NCBI GenBank assembly: GCA_963825645.1 | Contig: CAWGTT010000008.1 | Coordinates: forward strand, 186,001-250,000 | From: JADJPO01 sp963825645 | GTDB taxonomy: Bacteria; Actinomycetota; Actinomycetes; Actinomycetales; Kineosporiaceae | DNA length: 64,000 nt | Direction: 5' to 3' | In this document: positions 31,806 through 40,122 of the stretch, one piece after another | Layout of the letters: every line of letters starts with the position of its first letter | How positions within the stretch are numbered: position 1 is the stretch's first letter | Notes under the pieces: model-generated | The model's database searches: none | What the model was told of the DNA's origin: nothing | What the model saw: the letters and a program-made list of their open reading frames with translations, nothing else | Made by a program: the position numbers and the translations under genes

Positions 31806-33598
31806 CGGCCGGGCGCCGGCACACCGATCAGCTCGGCGATCGCGTCAGCAGCCACCGCCGGGCTCGGCGCGACGACCTGGCTGCGCTCGCCGGTGCGCCG
31901 GTCCTTGACCTCGACCGTGCCGGCGGCCAAGCCCTTGCCGACGACGACGATGCTCGGCACGCCGACCAGCTCGGCGTCCTTGAACTTCACCCCGGGCGAG
32001 ACCCTCAGCCGGTCATCGACAATCACCCGAACCCCACGGGCCGACAGGGCGGCGGCCAGCGCCTCGGAGAAGTCGACCACCGACTCGTCCTTGCCGGCCA
32101 TCACCAGGTGGACGTCGGCCGGGGCCACCTCCCTAGGCCAGCACAGCCCGTCCTCGTCGTAGGTCGCCTCGACGACCGCGGCGACCGCGCGGGAGACTCC
32201 GATCCCATAGGAGCCCATGGTCACCGTGACCAGCCGGCTGTTCTCGTCGAGCACCTGCAGTCCGAGCGCGTCGGCGTACTTGCGGCCCAGCTGGAAGATA
32301 TGGCCGATCTCGATCCCCCGGGCCGAGGCGAGCTCTCGGCCGCACTGCGGGCACGCATCGCCGTCCCGGACCTCGGCGGCCTCGATCACCCCGTCCCCGG
32401 TGAAGTCTCGCCCGGCGACCAGGTCGAACACGTGCCGCCCGGGCTCGTCGGCACCGGTCACCCACGCCGTCCCGGGCACGACCCGCGGATCGAGCAGGTA
32501 CCGGATGCCGCTCGCGTTCTTCTCCCCCAGCACCCCTGGTCCGATGTAGCCCTTGGCCAGCCCCGGGTAGCGCGCGAAGTCGGCATCGGTGAAGGGCTCG
32601 ACCGCGGCCGGGGCGATCGCCGCCTCGAGCCGCTTGGTGTCGACCTCGCGGTCCCCCGGCAGACCGATGCACAGCGGCTCGCGGCCGCCGTCGGCGCGCA
32701 CGAGCATCACGACGACGTTCTTCAACGTGTCCGCCGCGGTCCAGGTGCGGCCGTCGGCGCGCGGATGGTCCGCGTTCGCCACGGCCACCAAGGTCTCGAT
32801 GGTGGGGGTGTCGGGAGTGTCCTCGACATGTGCGGCAGGCACACCGTCCCAGTCCCTGGCCGACGGCAGCGGGGTGGTCACCGCCTCGACGTTGGCGGCG
32901 TAGCCGCAGCCGGCGCAGCGCACGAAGGTGTCCTCGCCCACCTCGGTGGGCTGGAGGAACTCCTCGCTCCTGCTGCCGCCCATCGCCCCGGACATCGCCG
33001 AGACGATCACGTAGTCGAGCCCGAGCCGGTCGAAGGTCTTGATGTAGGCGTCGCGGTGTTTGGCGTAGGAGACCTCGAGCCCGGCGTCGTCCACGTCGAA
33101 GGAGTAGGAGTCCTTCATCACGAACTCGCGACCGCGTAGCAGACCGGCCCGAGGGCGAGCCTCGTCGCGGTACTTGGTCTGGATCTGGTATATCGACAGC
33201 GGCAGGTCCTTGTACGAGGAGTACAGGTCCTTGACCAGCAGGGTGAACATCTCCTCGTGGGTCGGACCGAGCAGCATGTCGTTGTCGCGGCGGTCCTTGA
33301 GCCGGAACAGGTTGTCTCCGTACTCGGTCCAGCGTCCGGTGGCCTCGTACGGCTCGCGGGGCAGCAGCGCCGGGAAGTGCACCTCCTGGAAGCCCGCGGC
33401 GTCCATCTCCTGGCGGACCACCCGTTCGACATTGCGGTAGACCAGGTACCCCAGAGGGAGCCAGGAGTAGATGCCGGGCGCAGCTCGGCGGATGTATCCC
33501 GCACGGACCAGCAGCTTGTGGCTGGGGACCTCGGCGTCCGCCGGGTCGTCGCGCAGCGTGCGCAGGAACAGGGTGGACATCCGTAGCAGCTCGCTCAC
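31802..33598 (-). CDS. proS: prolyl-tRNA synthetase (bacterial type)
   Basis: A 598-residue class II synthetase. Motif 1 lies in AAPGIYSWLPLGYLVYRNVE, motif 2 in TKYRDEARPRAGLLRGREFV, followed by MKDSYSFDVDD; the editing insertion (about residues 240-390) is present, as in bacterial-type ProRS, and the anticodon domain ends the protein. GTG 33598 reads VSELLRMSTLFLRTLRDDP; ATG 33580 is also plausible. It is followed by the HAD gene and preceded by a hairpin that separates it from the ispG-GNAT transcript. Confidence 0.96.
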   Translation of the reverse strand: MSELLRMSTLFLRTLRDDPADAEVPSHKLLVRAGYIRRAAPGIYSWLPLGYLVYRNVERVVRQEMDAAGFQEVHFPALLPREPYEATGRWTEYGDNLFRLKDRRDNDMLLGPTHEEMFTLLVKDLYSSYKDLPLSIYQIQTKYRDEARPRAGLLRGREFVMKDSYSFDVDDAGLEVSYAKHRDAYIKTFDRLGLDYVIVSAMSGAMGGSRSEEFLQPTEVGEDTFVRCAGCGYAANVEAVTTPLPSARDWDGVPAAHVEDTPDTPTIETLVAVANADHPRADGRTWTAADTLKNVVVMLVRADGGREPLCIGLPGDREVDTKRLEAAIAPAAVEPFTDADFARYPGLAKGYIGPGVLGEKNASGIRYLLDPRVVPGTAWVTGADEPGRHVFDLVAGRDFTGDGVIEAAEVRDGDACPQCGRELASARGIEIGHIFQLGRKYADALGLQVLDENSRLVTVTMGSYGIGVSRAVAAVVEATYDEDGLCWPREVAPADVHLVMAGKDESVVDFSEALAAALSARGVRVIVDDRLRVSPGVKFKDAELVGVPSIVVVGKGLAAGTVEVKDRRTGERSQVVAPSPAVAADAIAELIGVPAPGR

Positions 33599-33624
33599 CC
33601 TGGCGAGGATAGTCGCCCGTCGAA

Positions 33625-33665
33625 CCCGCTCATGCTCCGCGGTGCGCCCGTGGAGCATGAGCGGG
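33625..33665 (-). terminator. 14-bp perfect hairpin after the ispG-GNAT pair
   Basis: CCCGCTCATGCTCC at 33625-33638 pairs exactly with 33652-33665, with a 13-base loop. It is 29 bases beyond the GNAT stop (leftward). The right arm begins the direct repeat GAGCGGGTTCAGA, found at 33659-33671 and again at 33687-33699, the latter covering the GNAT stop. Confidence 0.65.
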
Positions 33666-33694
33666 TTCAGACAGAAGCGGGTTGACGAGCGGGT

Positions 33695-34543
33695 TCAGAA
33701 CAGGACGGTGGCGAAGGTGCCCACCCGCTCGAACCCGACCCGCTCGTAGACGTGCACCGCGCGGGTGTTGTACCCGTTGACGTACAGCGTCACGATGGGC
33801 GCGACCTCACGCCGGCAGTGCTCGACCACAGCCGACATCGCCGGCACCGATAGCCCCCGACCTCGCCACGGCGGGCTCACCCAGACACCCTGAACCTGCA
33901 CGGCCTGCGGCGTGACCGAGCCGAGCTCGGCCTTGAAGACCACCTGGGGTCCGGACGGACCGGTGTCCATCCTGACCAGCGAGCGGCCGGACAGCACCAG
34001 CGCGCTGACCTGGGACCGGTACAGCGACCCGCCGTCGCTGCCCATAGGGGAGTACCCGACCTCCTCGGTGAACATCGCGACGCAGGCCGGCACGATGACA
34101 TTCAGCTCGGCCGCTGTCGAGCGGCGAACCTGCCGGTCGGAGGCGATGAGCGGCGCCCGCGCGATGGACATCAGCGGCTGGTCCGGGCGCAGCTCGCGCG
34201 CGCCGCCCCAGGACGACGCCACCCGCGACCACAGCTGCAGGACCGGCCCGGACGGGCCGACGATCGAGGAGCACTGCCGGCCGCCGCGGCGCGACCGGGC
34301 TGCGAACGCGTCCACGGCGTCCGGGGTGGCCTCGACCGGCACCAGGTTGGCCCCCGACCAGCACAGCGAGCGCAACGCGCCATCGTCGTAGTAGCCCCAC
34401 AGCTCACCTCCGCCGGAGCGGGCGACACCGTAGGCGCGCAGCCGGGCGGCCACGAAGACATTGGTCACCGGGTCGCGGTCGCAGACCGCCAGCGCCGCAT
34501 CGAGATCGGCGCTGTTCAGCACCCGCACCGATGCCCGCAGCAC
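33695..34543 (-). CDS. DUF4081-GNAT fusion acetyltransferase
   Basis: A 282-residue protein with an N-terminal DUF4081 domain (VCDRDPVTNVFVAARLRAYG, ELWGYYDDGALRSLCWSGAN) and a C-terminal GNAT domain (GVWVSPPWRGRGLSVPAMSA, LYVNGYNTRAVHVYERVGFE). This architecture is placed directly after ispG in many actinobacteria, as here (18-base gap). The acetyl acceptor is not known. The start at 34543 keeps the whole DUF4081 domain. Confidence 0.9.
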   Translation of the reverse strand: MLRASVRVLNSADLDAALAVCDRDPVTNVFVAARLRAYGVARSGGGELWGYYDDGALRSLCWSGANLVPVEATPDAVDAFAARSRRGGRQCSSIVGPSGPVLQLWSRVASSWGGARELRPDQPLMSIARAPLIASDRQVRRSTAAELNVIVPACVAMFTEEVGYSPMGSDGGSLYRSQVSALVLSGRSLVRMDTGPSGPQVVFKAELGSVTPQAVQVQGVWVSPPWRGRGLSVPAMSAVVEHCRREVAPIVTLYVNGYNTRAVHVYERVGFERVGTFATVLF

Positions 34544-34561
34544 GCGAGCATCCTTACCGAC

Positions 34562-35749
34562 TCAGACGACGCTGACCACAGGCTCGCCGACCGGGCGGTG
34601 CCCGGATGGCTCCTGCGAAACGTCGTCCTGCATCTGTTCGGCGATGCGCATCGCGTGCTCGATCAGGGTCTCGACGATCCTCGACTCCGGAACGGTCTCG
34701 ACGACCTCGCCCCTGACGAAGATCTGTCCCTTGCCGTTCCCCGAGGCGACGCCGAGATCGGCCTCGCGAGCCTCACCCGGCCCGTTCACCACGCAGCCCA
34801 TCACGGCAACCCGCAAGGGGACCTCCAGGCCCTCGAGACCGGCGGTGACCTTCTCGGCCAGGGAGTACACGTCGACCTGGGCCCGGCCGCACGACGGGCA
34901 GGAGACGATCTCGAGCTTTCGCGGGCGCAGGTTCAGGGACTGCAGGATCTGGATCCCGACCTTGACCTCTTCGACCGGCGGCGCCGACAGCGAGACCCGG
35001 ATCGTGTCGCCGATCCCCTTGCTGAGCAATGCCCCGAAGGCGACGGCCGACTTGATCGTGCCCTGGAACGCCGGACCCGCCTCGGTGACACCCAGGTGAA
35101 GCGGCCAGTCCCCGCGCTCGGCGAGCAGCTCATAGGCGCGGACCATGACCACGGGGTCGTTGTGCTTGACCGATATCTTGAAATCGTGGAAGCCATGCTC
35201 CTCGAACAGGCTCGCCTCCCAGACCGCGGACTCGACCAGGGCCTGCGGGGTCGCCTTGCCGTACTTGGCCAGCAGCCGCGGATCCAGTGAACCGGCGTTC
35301 ACCCCGATCCGGATCGAGGTACCGGCGTCCTGTGCGGCGGCGGCGATCTGCTTGACCTGGTCGTCGAACTTGCGGATGTTGCCCGGGTTCACGCGGACGG
35401 CGGCGCAGCCGGCGTCGATGGCCGAGTAGACGTACTTGGGCTGGAAGTGGATGTCGGCGATCACCGGGATCTGCGACTTCCTCGCGATCGCCGGGAGGGC
35501 GTCGGCGTCGTCCTGGCTGGGGCAGGCCACCCGGACGATGTCGCAGCCGGCGGCGGTCAGCTCGGCGATCTGCTGCAAGGTGGCGTTGATGTCGGTGGTC
35601 GGTGTGGTGGTCATCGACTGCACACTGACCGGGGCGTCACCGCCGACCGCGACCGTGCCGACCTGGATCTTGCGGCTCGTCCGGCGAGGACTGAGGACCG
35701 GCACCGGCTCGCTGGACGCGACGGTGGGCAACCCGAGATTGACCGACAT
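34562..35749 (-). CDS. ispG: 4-hydroxy-3-methylbut-2-enyl diphosphate synthase
   Basis: A 395-residue IspG/GcpE, the [4Fe-4S] enzyme that reduces MEcPP to HMBPP in the MEP pathway. It has VSVQSMTTTPTTDINATLQQ, the TIM-barrel VNPGNIRK and the cluster cysteines in SCPSCGRAQVD and MGCVVNGPGEA. ATG 35749 begins MSVNLGLPTV, the usual N-terminus. It belongs with dxr and rseP in the conserved dxr-rseP-ispG order, although a very strong hairpin lies before it. Confidence 0.97.
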   Translation of the reverse strand: MSVNLGLPTVASSEPVPVLSPRRTSRKIQVGTVAVGGDAPVSVQSMTTTPTTDINATLQQIAELTAAGCDIVRVACPSQDDADALPAIARKSQIPVIADIHFQPKYVYSAIDAGCAAVRVNPGNIRKFDDQVKQIAAAAQDAGTSIRIGVNAGSLDPRLLAKYGKATPQALVESAVWEASLFEEHGFHDFKISVKHNDPVVMVRAYELLAERGDWPLHLGVTEAGPAFQGTIKSAVAFGALLSKGIGDTIRVSLSAPPVEEVKVGIQILQSLNLRPRKLEIVSCPSCGRAQVDVYSLAEKVTAGLEGLEVPLRVAVMGCVVNGPGEAREADLGVASGNGKGQIFVRGEVVETVPESRIVETLIEHAMRIAEQMQDDVSQEPSGHRPVGEPVVSVV

Positions 35750-35892
35750 TGCTGTTCGAACCTCCATCGACTGATGAGCTGGTCGAGCTCGTCCCAGCAC
35801 ACCAGGAACACTAGGCCAGGGTCTGTCGCCGTGCGCGGTGATCGCTCTGCGTGAGCACATCGGTCACCTCTGAGTGGAGTCGTGCTCACCCC

Positions 35893-35953
35893 ACATGGGC
35901 ACAACGTCACGCCGTGCCCGTCTGGCGGGCACGGCGTGACGTTGTGCCCATGT
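35893..35953 (-). terminator. 28-bp perfect hairpin after rseP
   Basis: Arms 35893-35920 and 35926-35953 are exact inverted repeats (starting ACATGGGCACAACGTC) with a 5-base loop TCTGG. It begins 8 bases beyond the rseP stop and ends 144 bases before ispG. There is no T tract. Its length and perfection make it an unusually strong terminator or processing signal within an otherwise co-directional pathway cluster. Confidence 0.8.
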
Positions 35954-35961
35954 TTGGCGGG

Positions 35962-37329
35962 TCAGCCCGTCAGCCGGACCGGCTTGACGATGTCTGCGTA
36001 GATGAGCAGGACCGACATCACGATCAGCACCGACGCGACAGCGTAGGCCACCGGCAGGGCGCGGGCGATGTCGACCGGTCCGGGATCCGGACGGCGCAGC
36101 AGCCTCGCGCCCTGGCGGCGGGCGCCCTCCCAGAGGGCTCCGGCGATGTGGCCTCCATCCAGAGGTAGCAGCGGCACCATGTTGAACGCGAAGAGGGCCA
36201 GGTTGAGCGAGGCGATGATCGACAGCCAGATGGCCATCTTGTCGGCCCAGCCCAGAGCCGTGGTGCCGGTGCTCTCCACGCCGCCGACCTCTCCGGCCAG
36301 CCGGCCCACCCCGACCACGCTGATCGGACCGTTCGGGTCGCGCTCGCCCGTACCGAAGGCGGCCTGGGCGATGCCGACCATCTTCTCCGGTACCCGCAGC
36401 AGCACCCCTGCGGTGCCGGCCAGGGCGCCGCCGACGACGCCGGGCACGGCCGAGATCGGCTGGCGTTGCTGCTCGGTGGTCGGGGTCACCCCGAGGAACC
36501 CCACCGGGGCCGTGAGGTACGTGCCGTCCGGGCCTTGGACGACGTTGCCGTCCTCGTCGAGCACGTACCGGGTGTCGACCAGCGGGGTCGCCTCCAGGGT
36601 GACCGGCTGCCCCGCGCGCTCGACGGTGATCGCCACGGGGGTACCGCGGTTAGATCGGATCGCCTCACGAACCCGGTCCCAGGAGGCGACCTCGATGCCG
36701 CCGAAGGCGACGATCCGGTCCCCGGGCAGCAGTCCGGCCGCCGCGGCCGGGGCCGCCGGATCGTCCGGGGTACAGGCGGTCCGCTGGGTCTCGCTCTGGC
36801 TGGTCGCCACGGGGACGACGCACTGAGAGACGGCACCCACCGTCGTGGTCAGCGTGCTCACCCCGTATCCGGTGACCAGCACGGCCAGCAGCACCACCGC
36901 GATCACCAGGTTCATCACCGGACCGCCGAACATCACCACCAGCCGCTTGGGGACCGAACGCTGGTAGAACAGCCGGTCGGCGTCGGCCGGGGTGATCTCC
37001 CGCTGGGCGTCCTCGCGAGCCGCCTCGATGAGCAGCCCCAGGCGTCCGGTGCTGTCGGCCCGGGCCACCTGCCCCGGCTTGGGCGGGAACATGCCGAGCA
37101 TCCGCACGTAGCCACCCAGCGGGATGGCCTTGACGCCGTACTCGGTCTCGCCGAACCGGCGCGACCACACCGTGGGACCGAACCCGATGAAGTACTGCGA
37201 GCACTTGATGCCGAACTTCTTCGCCGGCACCAGGTGCCCGATCTCATGCAGCCCGATGGACAGCGGGACGCCGAGGCCGATCACCACCAGCCATCCCAAC
37301 AGGTTGCCGAACAGCGGGTTGTCGATCAC
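35962..37329 (-). CDS. rseP: M50 site-2 metalloprotease (RIP)
   Basis: A 455-residue intramembrane protease. The zinc motif HEIGH is at residues 28-32 in the first membrane helix; a PDZ domain follows (ILLPGDRIVAFGGIEVASWD region, about residues 190-270), and the third-ligand motif NMVPLLPLDGGH is in a C-terminal helix. It cleaves anti-sigma factors and other membrane proteins. GTG 37329 overlaps the dxr stop by 4 bases, as in the common dxr-rseP pair. Confidence 0.95.
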   Translation of the reverse strand: MIDNPLFGNLLGWLVVIGLGVPLSIGLHEIGHLVPAKKFGIKCSQYFIGFGPTVWSRRFGETEYGVKAIPLGGYVRMLGMFPPKPGQVARADSTGRLGLLIEAAREDAQREITPADADRLFYQRSVPKRLVVMFGGPVMNLVIAVVLLAVLVTGYGVSTLTTTVGAVSQCVVPVATSQSETQRTACTPDDPAAPAAAAGLLPGDRIVAFGGIEVASWDRVREAIRSNRGTPVAITVERAGQPVTLEATPLVDTRYVLDEDGNVVQGPDGTYLTAPVGFLGVTPTTEQQRQPISAVPGVVGGALAGTAGVLLRVPEKMVGIAQAAFGTGERDPNGPISVVGVGRLAGEVGGVESTGTTALGWADKMAIWLSIIASLNLALFAFNMVPLLPLDGGHIAGALWEGARRQGARLLRRPDPGPVDIARALPVAYAVASVLIVMSVLLIYADIVKPVRLTG

Positions 37330-38555
37330 CGAGGTACTTCCCTCTCCGCAGCCCCGTTGAGGGCGAGGCCACCGATCCGTTGCGCGGCCTCATGCCGCGC
37401 CCAGCCGTCCGCGGCGAGGACGCCGTCGAGGTCGACCCGCTCAGGAGCCCGATGTGCTCCGACCACGCCGTCCACGACGTCGAGGATGTCCAAGAAGCCC
37501 AGCCGACCGGCCAGGAACGCCTCCACGCACACCTCGTTCGCCGCGTTGTACACGCCAGGATACGTTCCGCCCCTGACAGCTACCCGCCGGGCGAGCGTCA
37601 CCGCCGGGAACGCCTCGTCGTCAAGCGGGGCGAACTCCCAGGTCGCGGCCGACGTGATGTCGACAGGGCGGGCGGCCCCAGCCACCCGGTCGGGCCAGCC
37701 GAGGGCGAGCGCGATCGGCAGCCGCATGTCGGGCGGCGAGCACTGGGCGATACACGAGCCGTCGACGAACTCCACCCACGAGTGCACGACCGACTGCGGG
37801 TGCACGACCACAGCGATCCGCTCCAGCGGCACGTCGAACAGAAGGTGCGCCTCGATCAGCTCCAGCCCCTTGTTCACCAGGGTCGCCGAGTTGGTCGTGA
37901 CCACAGGACCCATCGACCACGTCGGGTGGGCCAGCGCCTGCTCGGCGGTCACGTCCCGCAGCTGGGAGCGGCTGCGGCCGCGGAACGGCCCCCCGCTGGC
38001 CGTGAGCACCAGCCGGGCCACCTCGTCCGCCGAGCCGGCCCGCAGGCATTGGGCCAGGGCCGAGTGCTCGGAGTCGACCGGAACGATCTGGCCCGGCGCG
38101 GCGGCCCCGGTGACCAGGACCCCGCCGATGATCAGCGACTCCTTGTTCGCCAGGGCCAGTGTCGAGCCGGCGGCCAGCGCAGCCAGGGTCGGTGACAGGC
38201 CGATCGCCCCGGTCATGCCGTTCAGGACGACGTCGGCGCCGCACCCGGCCAGGTGCGCCGCCGCGTCGTCCCCGACCTCGAGCGCGACGTCGTGCACCCC
38301 GCGCTCGGCAAGAGCCGCGCGCAGCGCCCCCTCGGCACTGGCATCGGCCAGGGCCACCCGGCCCACCCCGAGCGCAGCCACCTGGTCGGCCAGCAGGTCC
38401 AGCCGCGAGCCGCCGGCGGCCAGCCCCACGATCCGGAACCGGTCAGGGTTGGCCGTCACCACCTCGATCGCCTGGGTGCCGATCGATCCGGTCGAGCCGA
38501 GCAGTGCGATGTCGCGTCGCCCGGGGGAACCGGAGCCCGTCGAGCGAACGGTCAC
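37326..38555 (-). CDS. dxr: 1-deoxy-D-xylulose 5-phosphate reductoisomerase
   Basis: A 409-residue Dxr (IspC), the NADPH enzyme that makes MEP. NADPH loop LLGSTGSIGTQAIEVV, metal/substrate sites in ALANKESLIIGG, PVDSEHSALAQCL, SMGPVVTTNSATLVNKGLEL and the HPQSVVHSWVEFVDGS stretch are all present. GTG 38555 overlaps the stop of the aldehyde dehydrogenase upstream by 4 bases (GTGA), an unusual coupling of an essential gene to a catabolic one. Confidence 0.97.
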   Translation of the reverse strand: MTVRSTGSGSPGRRDIALLGSTGSIGTQAIEVVTANPDRFRIVGLAAGGSRLDLLADQVAALGVGRVALADASAEGALRAALAERGVHDVALEVGDDAAAHLAGCGADVVLNGMTGAIGLSPTLAALAAGSTLALANKESLIIGGVLVTGAAAPGQIVPVDSEHSALAQCLRAGSADEVARLVLTASGGPFRGRSRSQLRDVTAEQALAHPTWSMGPVVTTNSATLVNKGLELIEAHLLFDVPLERIAVVVHPQSVVHSWVEFVDGSCIAQCSPPDMRLPIALALGWPDRVAGAARPVDITSAATWEFAPLDDEAFPAVTLARRVAVRGGTYPGVYNAANEVCVEAFLAGRLGFLDILDVVDGVVGAHRAPERVDLDGVLAADGWARHEAAQRIGGLALNGAAEREVPR

Positions 38556-40018
38556 AACGCGACGCCCACGTACTTGGTCTCCAGGAACTCCTCGATCCCC
38601 TCGGCGCCGCCCTCGCGGCCGAACCCGGAGTGCTTCACGCCGCCGAACGGGGCCGCCGGGTTGGACACGATGCCCTGGTTGAGCCCGACCATGCCGGTCT
38701 CGAGCCCCTCGGCCACCCGGACGGCGCGGCTCAGGTCGCGGGTGTAGGCGTAGGCGACCAGGCCGAACTCGGTGCCGTTGGCCATCGCCAGTGCCTGCTC
38801 GTCGGTCTCGAACGTCATCACCGGGGCGACCGGACCGAAGATCTCCTCGCTCAGCAGCCGGGCGTCGTCCGGGACGTCGGCCAGGACCGTCGGGGCGTAG
38901 AAGTAGCCCCGGTCCCCCACCGTCGAGCCCCCGGTCAGCACCGTTGCCCCGGCACGGACGGCCTGCTCGACCAGCTCGCCGACCTTGGACTGCGACGGTC
39001 CGTCGACCAGCGGACCGACGTCCACGCCGTCCTCGGTGCCCCGCCCCACCCTGAGCGCGCCCATCCGCTCGGCCAGCCGTCGCGCGAACTCGGCCGCCAC
39101 CGAGGCGTGCACGATGAACCGGTTCGCCGCGGTGCAGGCCTCGCCCATGTTGCGCATCTTGGCCAGCATGGCGCCGTCCACCGCCGCCTCGACGTCGGCG
39201 TCGGCGAAGACCAGGAACGGCGCGTTCCCGCCCAGCTCCATGGAGACCCGCAGCAGCTGCTCGGCGGACTGCTCGACCAGTCGGCGGCCGATCTCGGTGG
39301 AGCCGGTGAAGGAGAGCTTGCGCAGCCGACGGTCGCGGATCAACGGCTCCATCACCCGAGAGCTGCGGGAGGTGGTGAGCACGTTGAGCACCCCGCCGGG
39401 CAGACCGGCCTCGGTGAGGATCTGGGCCAGCGCCAGCATGGACAGCGGGGTCTGTGAGGCCGGCTTGACCACCATCGTGCAGCCGGCGGCCACGGCGGGC
39501 CCGATCTTGCGGGTGCCCATCGCCAGCGGGAAGTTCCACGGCGTGATGAACAGGCACGGGCCGACCGGCTGCTTCATGGTGAGCAGGCGGGTCGCCCCGT
39601 TCGGCGCCACCGAGAACCGGCCGTTGACCCGCACGGACTCCTCGGAGAACCAGCGGAAGAACTCGGCGGCGTAGGTGACCTCCCCGCGCGACTCCTTGAG
39701 CGGCTTGCCCATCTCGAGGGTCATCACCAGGGCGAGGTCCTCGATCCGCTCGGTGATCAGCTCGAAGGCCCGGCGCAGGATCTCGCCCCGCTCGCGCGGC
39801 GCCGTGGCGGCCCAGGAGCCCTGGGCGGCGACCGCGGCGGCCAGGGCGGCAGCGCCGTCCTCGACGCCGGCGTCGGCCACCTGGGTGACCACGTCGCCCG
39901 TGGCGGGGTCGTCGACAGGCAGCCGGCGACCGCCCTCGGCCTCGCGCCACTCACCGCCGATGAACACCCCGGTCGGCACCGCGCCGACGACGTCGCTCTC
40001 GCGCGCGGACAGACTCAT
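38552..40018 (-). CDS. gabD: NAD(P)-dependent succinate-semialdehyde dehydrogenase
   Basis: A 488-residue aldehyde dehydrogenase of the GabD type, oxidising succinic semialdehyde to succinate. The active site has Glu261 in MELGGNAPF and Cys295 in NMGEACTAANR, with TPWNFPLAMGTRKIGPAVAA and FGGVKHSGFGREGG. ATG 40018 has AAGGGG upstream. GABA from putrescine, made by the genes at 49-54 kb, would end here. It is followed by dxr with a 4-base overlap. The GabD assignment over other ALDHs rests on overall motif likeness. Confidence 0.88.
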   Translation of the reverse strand: MSLSARESDVVGAVPTGVFIGGEWREAEGGRRLPVDDPATGDVVTQVADAGVEDGAAALAAAVAAQGSWAATAPRERGEILRRAFELITERIEDLALVMTLEMGKPLKESRGEVTYAAEFFRWFSEESVRVNGRFSVAPNGATRLLTMKQPVGPCLFITPWNFPLAMGTRKIGPAVAAGCTMVVKPASQTPLSMLALAQILTEAGLPGGVLNVLTTSRSSRVMEPLIRDRRLRKLSFTGSTEIGRRLVEQSAEQLLRVSMELGGNAPFLVFADADVEAAVDGAMLAKMRNMGEACTAANRFIVHASVAAEFARRLAERMGALRVGRGTEDGVDVGPLVDGPSQSKVGELVEQAVRAGATVLTGGSTVGDRGYFYAPTVLADVPDDARLLSEEIFGPVAPVMTFETDEQALAMANGTEFGLVAYAYTRDLSRAVRVAEGLETGMVGLNQGIVSNPAAPFGGVKHSGFGREGGAEGIEEFLETKYVGVAL

Positions 40019-40074
40019 GACTACCCCTTCGACGACCCCATTGGGCACCAACACCGACCCGCGGCGGACACTGG

Positions 40075-40122
40075 TGGACACTTTCGTGACGACACGCGGG
40101 CGTGTCGTCACGAAAGTGTCCA
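40075..40122 (-). terminator. 23-bp perfect hairpin abutting a stop codon
   Basis: Arms 40075-40097 and 40100-40122 are exact inverted repeats (TGGACACTTTCGTGACGACA...) around two bases. The structure begins at the base next to the stop codon of the saccharopine-dehydrogenase-like gene (stop 40123-40125). No T tract. It would end that transcript before gabD. Confidence 0.8.

Noticed and set aside
37326..39950. 874-codon frame suggesting an aldehyde dehydrogenase-Dxr fusion
   Set aside because: The upstream part is a shadow of gabD in another frame; Dxr similarity begins at GTG 38555.
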